This document shows, one piece after another, positions 1 through 4,421 of a stretch of 10,262 bases of DNA. The stretch covers positions 1 through 10,262 of the forward strand of contig JADHTP010000092.1 in assembly GCA_016784945.1 (NCBI GenBank). The letters are read 5' to 3'. This stretch comes from Deltaproteobacteria bacterium. GTDB lineage: Bacteria > Myxococcota_A > UBA9042 > DTJE01. The translations under genes and the position numbers were made by a program. Position 1 is the stretch's first letter; every line of letters starts with the position of its first letter. The notes beneath the pieces are model-generated. The model was not told where the DNA came from, did no database searches, and worked only from the letters and a program-made list of their open reading frames with translations.

Positions 1-37
1 TTATTCGTTGATCGAAAGCAATCCGCGCCTTGTGTCA

Positions 38-66
38 TTGACCCGGCCGCGGGTGGTACTTACCTT
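38..66 (+). promoter_or_regulatory. Candidate sigma70-type promoter upstream of mrp
   Basis: A TTGACC box (38-43) lies 17 nt upstream of a weak -10-like TACCTT (61-66). This would start transcription around position 73 and give a leader of about 40 nt carrying the GGAGG at 98-102. The -35 box is good and the spacing ideal, but the -10 match is only about half of consensus, so this is a candidate only. The first 112 bases hold no other feature I can support. Confidence 0.3.
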
Positions 67-112
67 CTACAGTGTTCGGGGGCCGCTTGCCACTCTTGGA
101 GGAAGAATCAAC

Positions 113-1192
113 ATGCCTGGAAAAGAAGAGATACTCAGAGCTCTGCAGACAGTGAACGACCCGGAAATCGGCAAGGACATCGTGTCCTTGAACATGGTCG
201 AGTCCGTGGAAGTGGACGGGGGCGACGTTCACGTCAAGATCCTGCTGACCACCCCGGCCTGCCCTCTGAAGAACGCCATTCAGAAGAGCGTTGAAGACGC
301 CGTCAACAGCGTGCACGGCGTGGAAAAGGTTACGGTGGAAATGGGCGCGAACGTGACCTCGGCCCGCGAAAAGACACCCGAGGAACGCCTCCCCGGCGTG
401 CGCAACATCATCGCCGTGGGAAGCGGAAAGGGCGGTGTGGGCAAGTCCACCGTGGCCGTCAACCTGGCCCTGGCACTGGCCCGCACGGGTGCCTCTGTGG
501 GTCTGCTGGACGTGGACCTCTATGGCCCCAGCATCCCCATTCTGCTGGGCCTGTCCAACGCACGGCCAACGGGCGTAATGGTGGACGGGCAGGAAAAAAT
601 GGTGCCCGTGGAACAGCACGGGTTGAAGGTCTTTTCCATGGGCTTCCTCCTCAAGGACAAGGACGCCGTGGTCTGGCGCGGCCCCATGCTGCACAAGGCC
701 CTGCAACAGTTCCTCGAAGAGGTGTACTGGGGCGAACTGGACTACCTGGTGGTGGACCTTCCGCCCGGAACCGGCGACATCCAGATCTCCCTGTCCCAAC
801 TGGTCCCCGTTTCCTCGGCCGTGGTGGTCACCACGCCCCAGGATCTCGCCTATGCCGACGTCCTGCGTGCGGTGAAGATGTTCGAGGTGACCAAGGTGCC
901 GGTACTGGGGGTGGTGGAGAACATGGCGGGCTTCGTCTGCCCGGAGTGCGGGACGCACACCCACGTTTTCGGCGCTGGGCACATCAAGGAACGCACCAGC
1001 GAACTGGGCCTGGACTACCTCGGCGCCATCCCCCTGGACCCGACCGTGGCGCCCGGCGGCGACGCGGGCAAGCCCATCATCATCGATGCCCCTGACAGCG
1101 CGCCGGCACAGGCCCTGACGGCGCTCGCGGCCACGGTGGCCGGCAAGCAGAGCGTGGTGGCCCATACCGGCGCCGCACCGGACGTGCACTGA
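113..1192 (+). CDS. mrp: Mrp/ApbC family P-loop ATPase, iron-sulfur cluster carrier
   Basis: This 359-residue cytoplasmic protein belongs to the Mrp/ApbC/NBP35 family, which binds and transfers Fe-S clusters to apoproteins in an ATP-dependent way. The N-terminal part (about 1-80) is a MIP18/DUF59 domain with a conserved cysteine at 50 in TTPACPL. The rest is a SIMIBI-class ATPase: the deviant Walker A GSGKGGVGKS at 103-112 has the extra signature lysine K105, DVDLYGPS follows at 133-140, and VVDLPPGTGD at 213-222 is the Walker B/switch region. The cluster-binding CPEC supplies C276 and C279. I chose the ATG at 113 because GGAGG (98-102) precedes it and the DUF59 domain begins there; the frame is open to position 8, but those 35 extra codons do not resemble the family. 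The next gene starts 57 nt downstream on the same strand. Its link to the microcompartment genes may be only positional, since Mrp is a housekeeping protein. Confidence 0.96.
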   Translation: MPGKEEILRALQTVNDPEIGKDIVSLNMVESVEVDGGDVHVKILLTTPACPLKNAIQKSVEDAVNSVHGVEKVTVEMGANVTSAREKTPEERLPGVRNIIAVGSGKGGVGKSTVAVNLALALARTGASVGLLDVDLYGPSIPILLGLSNARPTGVMVDGQEKMVPVEQHGLKVFSMGFLLKDKDAVVWRGPMLHKALQQFLEEVYWGELDYLVVDLPPGTGDIQISLSQLVPVSSAVVVTTPQDLAYADVLRAVKMFEVTKVPVLGVVENMAGFVCPECGTHTHVFGAGHIKERTSELGLDYLGAIPLDPTVAPGGDAGKPIIIDAPDSAPAQALTALAATVAGKQSVVAHTGAAPDVH

Positions 1193-1214
1193 ATCCGGGT
1201 GCCTTCGGTCGCTA

Positions 1215-1241
1215 TTGACTCCATGCATCGGCTCCTATAGT
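1215..1241 (+). promoter_or_regulatory. Candidate promoter for the vertex-protein/aldolase cluster, possibly leaderless
   Basis: TTGACT (1215-1220) and TATAGT (1236-1241) resemble -35 and -10 boxes, with a slightly short 15-nt spacer. The -10 box ends 8 nt before the ATG at 1250, so a start about 7 nt downstream would fall at or next to the initiation codon and give a leaderless or nearly leaderless mRNA. Consistently, no purine-rich Shine-Dalgarno sequence precedes 1250; the bases there are TTTCCTCCC. Co-transcription from mrp remains possible because no terminator is visible in the 57-nt gap. Confidence 0.4.
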
Positions 1242-1249
1242 TTCCTCCC

Positions 1250-1531
1250 ATGTACCTTGGGAAGGTCATAGGCACGGTGGTGGCTACCCGGCGTTACCGG
1301 GACCTGGACGGTTACCGGTTCCTGGTAGTCCAGCCACTCAATCACGATATGACGGACCGGGGCAGACCCCTGGTGGCGGTGGACTCGGTCCAGGCCGGCC
1401 CCGGGGAACTGGTGTACCTGGTGGCCAGTCGCGAAGCGTCCCAGGCCCTTTTCGAACCCTTTGTTCCAGTGGACGACGCCATCGTGGGCATCGTTGACTC
1501 CGTAGACCTCGCACCGGAGGCACTGCCGTGA
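1250..1531 (+). CDS. EutN/CcmL family microcompartment vertex protein (BMC-P), copy 1
   Basis: This 93-residue protein is of the EutN/CcmL/CsoS4 family, whose pentamers cap the vertices of polyhedral bacterial microcompartment shells. The family pattern is complete: an N-terminal MYLGKVIGTVVAT strand, a central LVVQPL strand, the VAVDSVQAGPGELV turn at 42-55, and a C-terminal DDAIVGIVDSVDL strand. The segment that is usually G-S-[SG]-A-R reads SREASQAL here, so this copy is more divergent than its neighbour at a loop close to the pentamer pore. The length is normal for the family. The ATG at 1250 fits the family N-terminus although no Shine-Dalgarno is visible. The stop codon overlaps the GTG start of the second vertex gene (GTGA), implying coupled translation. 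No BMC hexamer or trimer gene is in the window, so the shell it belongs to is inferred. Confidence 0.93.
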   Translation: MYLGKVIGTVVATRRYRDLDGYRFLVVQPLNHDMTDRGRPLVAVDSVQAGPGELVYLVASREASQALFEPFVPVDDAIVGIVDSVDLAPEALP

Positions 1532-1830
1532 GGATGGCCCGGGTCCTTGGCACCGTTGTGTCCACGATCAAACACCCCAAGTACCAGGGTCTGAAGCTCT
1601 ACGTGGTCCAGCCCGTGGACGAGGCCGGCCTCCCCAACGAACCATCCTTTCTGGCCGTCGACGTGGTCCAGTCCGGCATGGGTGACCTGGTGCTCGTGAT
1701 CAGCGAAGGGAGCGGGGCCCGCCAGATATTCAAGGAGGAGGTGCTCCCCATCCGTTCAGTGATCGTGGGCGTCATCGACGAGGTGGACGCAGTGCCCGCC
1801 CGGGACGACAAGGAGGCGGTGGCCACATGA
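1528..1830 (+). CDS. EutN/CcmL family microcompartment vertex protein (BMC-P), copy 2
   Basis: This 100-residue paralogue of the preceding gene shares its beta-barrel pattern: ARVLGTVVST at the start, LYVVQPVD in the middle, AVDVVQSGMGDLVLV, the conserved GSGARQIF, and SVIVGVIDEVD near the end. A short charged tail (PARDDKEAVAT) follows. The GTG at 1528 sits 7 nt after GGAGG (1516-1520) and overlaps the previous stop. An ATG two codons later (1534) would give the family-typical N-terminus, so the true start may be either. The stop overlaps the aldolase start (ATGA). Two non-identical vertex proteins in tandem suggest either mixed vertices or specialised shells; several BMC types are known to encode two or three BMC-P paralogues. 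Function at the shell is family knowledge; the partner shell proteins are not seen. Confidence 0.94.
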   Translation: MRMARVLGTVVSTIKHPKYQGLKLYVVQPVDEAGLPNEPSFLAVDVVQSGMGDLVLVISEGSGARQIFKEEVLPIRSVIVGVIDEVDAVPARDDKEAVAT

Positions 1831-2501
1831 CGTCCGGACTCACCCTGCCCGAACTGGAACGGGAAATCGTGCGCGTTTGCGGCGAGATCCACCGACGCTC
1901 CTTCGTGGCCAACCACGAAGGCAACGTCACGGCCATCACCTCGGAGAACCGTATCCTGTCGACCCCGACCTCCATGAGCAAGGGCGACATCCGCGAGCGG
2001 GACCTCATCGAGTTGGACCGCCACGGTCGTAAACTGCGGGGCAGCGGCCGACCGTTTTCCGAAATCGCCATGCACCTCGTGGTGTATCGCGGCCGTGGCG
2101 ATGTCAGGGCCGTGGTCCATGCCCATCCCCCGAAATCCACGGCCTTTGCTGCGGTCGGCAGGGCCATCGAGGCGAACTTCCTGCCGGAATTCGTGGTCAG
2201 CATGGGCGGCGTGGTCCCCCTGGTTCCATTTGCCCTGCCCGGCACCGAGTCCCTGAACAAGGCGATCATCCCCTTTCTGGAAGAATACGACGTGGTCTTG
2301 CTGCAGAACCACGGCGTCCTGTCGTGGGGACCGGACCTCCAGACCGCCCTTCTACGTCTGGAGCATTGCGAAGAGGCCGCCGAAGTCATTCTGGCGGCTC
2401 AGGCCCTGGGCGGCCCACAACCCCTCCCCGAGGAACTTCTGAACAGACTCCTGGAATCCCGCACCCGGGCCGGCCTGGGACCGGCTGGACGGGCGAAGTA
2501 G
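1827..2501 (+). CDS. Class II (zinc) aldolase/adducin family protein, FucA-like
   Basis: This 224-residue protein belongs to the class II aldolase/adducin family, which includes L-fuculose-1-phosphate and L-rhamnulose-1-phosphate aldolases that release dihydroxyacetone phosphate and lactaldehyde. The visible active-site elements are complete: GN at 32-33 in the phosphate-binding loop, RPFSE with the catalytic Glu at 79, AVVHAHPP with zinc ligands H98 and H100, and LLQNHGV with the third zinc ligand H162. The ATG at 1827 overlaps the upstream stop and follows AGGAGG (1811-1816) at 10 nt. Being coupled to two vertex-protein genes, it is probably a microcompartment cargo enzyme making lactaldehyde, as known for the fucose/rhamnose metabolosomes of Planctomycetes and Verrucomicrobia; this is inference. 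The C-terminal stretch 200-217 could form an amphipathic helix and act as an encapsulation peptide, but it might equally be the ordinary family tail. The sugar-phosphate substrate cannot be read from the sequence. Confidence 0.92.
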   Translation: MTSGLTLPELEREIVRVCGEIHRRSFVANHEGNVTAITSENRILSTPTSMSKGDIRERDLIELDRHGRKLRGSGRPFSEIAMHLVVYRGRGDVRAVVHAHPPKSTAFAAVGRAIEANFLPEFVVSMGGVVPLVPFALPGTESLNKAIIPFLEEYDVVLLQNHGVLSWGPDLQTALLRLEHCEEAAEVILAAQALGGPQPLPEELLNRLLESRTRAGLGPAGRAK

Positions 2502-2633
2502 TCGATGGGTGATGGATGATGGGTGCTCGTTATTAGGAATAACTTTCCGAGATCCCGGACCTTGGCCCATTGACCATGAACCACGACCCCCTGAAATCAC
2601 ACCGACTGTATTTGGATTGAAGACCGGTATGGT
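2502..2633. other. Convergent intergenic spacer between the aldolase and the sigma4-like gene
   Basis: This 132-nt gap separates two genes that end towards each other. It contains GATG-rich short direct repeats (2504-2525, GATGGGTGATG followed by GATGATGGGTG), a small AT-rich inverted repeat (2529-2543) and a weak GACC/GGTC inverted repeat near 2622-2635. I see no convincing GC-rich stem followed by a T-tract for either direction, and no gene or RNA I can support. Confidence 0.5.
2529..2543. repeat. Perfect 6-bp inverted repeat, possible weak terminator
   Basis: GTTATT and AATAAC are separated by AGG, and three T residues follow on the plus strand. The stem is AT-only apart from one pair and would be unstable, so its role as a terminator of the aldolase transcript is uncertain. 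It lies 28 nt after the aldolase stop, where a terminator would be expected. Confidence 0.3.
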
Positions 2634-2924
2634 CTAGAGTTCGCGCAGCCGCTGGATGATGCGTTCCTTGACGGGGTTGGACGTGGAAGGCACGAGGTCG
2701 GCCACCATGCTCGCCTCGATGAAGGCCAGCTTGGCCCGTGTTTCATCGAACTGCAGGCCACGCCGTGGCAGGCTGGCAACCACGGATTCGGAAATCCCGA
2801 ACCGCATCCGGATGTAGCGTTCTTCCTCTTCACTCAGTTCCCCGCGCCTTATGGCAGTCCTGACGTCGGCCTTGGTCAGGGTAACCGGTTCAGTCTTGAC
2901 TCTCGTGTCGGTTTTGCGATCCAC
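2634..2924 (-). CDS. Stand-alone sigma70 region 4-like protein
   Basis: This 96-residue protein has a charged N-terminus (about 1-14) followed by what looks like the whole of sigma70 region 4. Compared by eye with E. coli RpoD, LSEEEERYIRMRFGI (30-44) matches the region 4.1 stretch ending RMRFGI. SLPRRGLQF (51-59) then matches the first helix of the region 4.2 HTH, and ETRAKLAFIEA (61-71) matches the recognition helix. A tail like the end of RpoD follows. No region 2 or 3 is present, so it cannot act as an ordinary sigma factor. In the recognition helix, the RpoD residues E585, R588 and Q589, which contact the -35 element, are replaced by A64, A67 and F68; only R63 is kept. Binding to the RNA polymerase beta-flap or to another sigma is an inference. 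The GTG start at 2924 is supported by a strong AAAGGAGG 5 nt upstream. It lies 96 nt downstream of the activator gene on the same strand. It could also be an unrelated HTH protein. Confidence 0.75.
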   Translation of the reverse strand: MDRKTDTRVKTEPVTLTKADVRTAIRRGELSEEEERYIRMRFGISESVVASLPRRGLQFDETRAKLAFIEASMVADLVPSTSNPVKERIIQRLREL

Positions 2925-2940
2925 TTCAGCCTCCTTTCAA

Positions 2941-2953
2941 GCGGTAACACCGC
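2941..2953. repeat. Small hairpin in the leader of the sigma4-like gene
   Basis: GCGGT and ACCGC form a perfect 5-bp inverted repeat around a 3-nt loop. On the minus strand the hairpin ends just before the Shine-Dalgarno AAAGGAGG (2931-2938) of the GTG at 2924, so it could affect ribosome access or be an operator half-site pair. No function is proven. Confidence 0.35.
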
Positions 2954-2956
2954 AAA

Positions 2957-2982
2957 CTTATGGTACCCCCACCTTTTATCAA
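2957..2982 (-). promoter_or_regulatory. Weak candidate promoter for the sigma4-like gene
   Basis: On the minus strand a TTGATA (2982-2977), five of six matches to -35, is followed by CATAAG (2962-2957), a weak -10, at a short 14-nt spacing. The spacing is poor, so the true promoter may use other boxes in this AT-rich segment. I looked for a sigma54 GG-N10-GC pattern here, because the neighbouring gene is a sigma54 activator, and did not find one. Confidence 0.2.
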
Positions 2983-3028
2983 GTTACAAGCAAACTGCAT
3001 TCTTTATTATTATCAGTTTGTTACAAGC
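2983..3028. repeat. Direct repeat plus palindrome upstream of the sigma4-like gene
   Basis: GTTACAAGC occurs twice in direct orientation (2983-2991 and 3020-3028). Between and touching these copies lies an inverted repeat, CAAACTG (2991-2997) and CAGTTTG (3014-3020), with a 16-nt AT-rich centre. The second direct-repeat copy overlaps the stop codon of the activator gene. The arrangement lies 60-100 nt upstream of the sigma4-like start, where an activator or repressor site would be expected. As a hairpin it would be a poor terminator because no T-tract follows on the minus strand. Confidence 0.55.
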
Positions 3029-4421
3029 CACTTTCACTCTTGCCAGGCTCCTTCCCCCGGGGCACGTCGATCTGTTTAAGCAGGTATTCCAGGCTTTTCC
3101 TGTGAATACCCGCCAACCGCGCGGCCTTGGAGACGTTTCCTTCGGTCTTCTTCAGCAGACGGGAAAAATACCGGGTTTCGAATTCGCGGATCAGGCCGTC
3201 CTTCACGTCCTTGAATGGCTCGTCGAAGGACACCCTGAGGATTTCGTCCGGGTCACCATGCCCGCTGATGGGGAACTGCTTGGGTCCCGTCAGTTCCAGG
3301 GGACGCTCCGCCCCCTGCAGGGCGCCAGCCAGGATCACGGACCGCTCGAGGAAATTACGCAGTTCCCTGACGTTGCCCGGCCAGGGGTATTCCTTCAGCT
3401 TCTCCACCGTCTCGTAGGCAAGCCTCGGGGGGGTGCTGCCCGATCGGCCCGCCAGTTCGGCCAGAAAGTGACCGGACAGCAGGGGAATGTCATCGGGCCG
3501 TTTCCGCAACGGCGGAATCTGGATGTGGATGACGCCGATCCGGTAGAAGAGGTCCTTCCGGAAGTTGCCGGCCGCCACCTCTTCCGCCAGGTTCCGATTG
3601 GTGGCGCACAGGATGCGCACGTCGAGACGGACCCGCCGGTTCCCGCCCACGGGCTTGATTTCCAGCTTTTCCAGGGCGCGCAGCAGCTTGGGCTGCATCT
3701 CCAGGGGCAGTTCCCCCACCTCATCGAGGAACAGGGTCCCGCCGCTCGCTTCCTCCAGGGCGCCCATCCGGTCCCGCACGGCGCCCGTGAAGGCCCCACG
3801 AACGTGGCCGAACAGTTCGCTTTCCAGCAGGTCCCTCGGACAGGCCGAGCAGTCGAACACCACGAAGGGCTTGGGCCGTCTCGGACTGTACTGGTGCAGG
3901 GCCTCGGCCACCAGTTCTTTTCCCGTACCGCTCTCGCCCTCGATGAGGACCGTGGCGTCGGTGGGCGCCACCCTCTTGAGGATGCCGAAGACCTCCCGCA
4001 TCTCCACGGACTTCCCGAACATCTTTCCGAACCTGGACTCCTTGGCGATGGAGATGTCCACGGTCTCGGTTCCGAGCCCGAACAGCAGCCGGGTTTCGCC
4101 CAGAACGATCTCCGCCTCCGCGGGCAGGCTGGCATCCATGACCTTGAGGTCCGAAACCACCACGCCGTTCTTGCTGTCTTCGTCGCGGACGCGATACCCG
4201 GACTCATCGAATTCGATGCGCGCGTGGCTCCTTGATACGGTGGGATCGGTCAGCCGGAACTGGCATTCGGGGCCGGTGCCGATATACACCTGGCGCTTCT
4301 CGTAGGACTTCTCCAGGCCCTTGTCCGGGCCTTTTAGCACCTTGAGCGTGTAGCGCCGCAGCGTGATCTGTTCGACAGGGACATCCAGGTGGACGGTCCG
4401 GGTCTCCTCCTTCCCGCTCAT
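3021..4421 (-). CDS. FHA-domain sigma54-dependent transcriptional activator (FHA-AAA+-Fis HTH)
   Basis: This 466-residue cytoplasmic enhancer-binding protein activates sigma54 RNA polymerase by ATP hydrolysis. The N-terminal FHA domain (about 22-118) has the phosphothreonine-site pattern VSRSH (62-66) and DSKNG (82-86). The usual Arg of the IGR motif is Thr49. The AAA+ domain (about 135-365) has Walker A GESGTGKE (162-169), the sigma54-contacting GAFTGA loop (209-214), Walker B GGTLFLDE (227-234) and the conserved FRKDLFYRI (287-295). A Fis-type HTH lies near 426-452. No receiver or GAF domain is present, so the FHA domain is the likely input. The ATG at 4421 overlaps the kinase stop (ATGA) and has GGAGG 7 nt upstream, implying coupled synthesis with the kinase. 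The pairing suggests that the kinase, or a protein it phosphorylates, is sensed by the FHA domain. Targets are unknown; the sigma4-like gene next door is one possibility. Confidence 0.95.
   Translation of the reverse strand: MSGKEETRTVHLDVPVEQITLRRYTLKVLKGPDKGLEKSYEKRQVYIGTGPECQFRLTDPTVSRSHARIEFDESGYRVRDEDSKNGVVVSDLKVMDASLPAEAEIVLGETRLLFGLGTETVDISIAKESRFGKMFGKSVEMREVFGILKRVAPTDATVLIEGESGTGKELVAEALHQYSPRRPKPFVVFDCSACPRDLLESELFGHVRGAFTGAVRDRMGALEEASGGTLFLDEVGELPLEMQPKLLRALEKLEIKPVGGNRRVRLDVRILCATNRNLAEEVAAGNFRKDLFYRIGVIHIQIPPLRKRPDDIPLLSGHFLAELAGRSGSTPPRLAYETVEKLKEYPWPGNVRELRNFLERSVILAGALQGAERPLELTGPKQFPISGHGDPDEILRVSFDEPFKDVKDGLIREFETRYFSRLLKKTEGNVSKAARLAGIHRKSLEYLLKQIDVPRGKEPGKSESGL

Noticed and set aside
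8..112. N-terminal extension of Mrp from the ATG at 8
   Set aside because: The extra 35 residues do not resemble the family, and the ATG at 113 has a good Shine-Dalgarno and begins the DUF59 domain.
35..1228. 397-codon open frame on the minus strand opposite mrp
   Set aside because: It lies fully opposite a well-recognised gene, its His/Gly/Arg-rich product resembles no protein family, and high-GC codon use commonly opens this antisense frame.
2597..2833. 78-codon minus-strand frame overlapping the sigma4-like gene
   Set aside because: It lies within the sigma4-like gene in another frame; only the 2634-2924 frame shows a family pattern and a strong ribosome site.
2925..3020. Sigma54 (-24/-12) promoter for the sigma4-like gene
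   Set aside because: I searched the minus strand for GG-N10-GC with TGGCAC/TTGC context; the nearest GG...GC pair is 12 nt apart, so the pattern fails.
2991..3020. Rho-independent terminator of the activator gene
   Set aside because: The CAAACTG/CAGTTTG stem is AT-rich with a 16-nt loop and is not followed by a T-tract on the minus strand; a regulatory site is more likely.
3018..4235. 405-codon plus-strand frame opposite the FHA-sigma54 activator
   Set aside because: The opposite strand encodes an intact AAA+ activator with all motifs; the plus-strand product is low-complexity and shows no domain.
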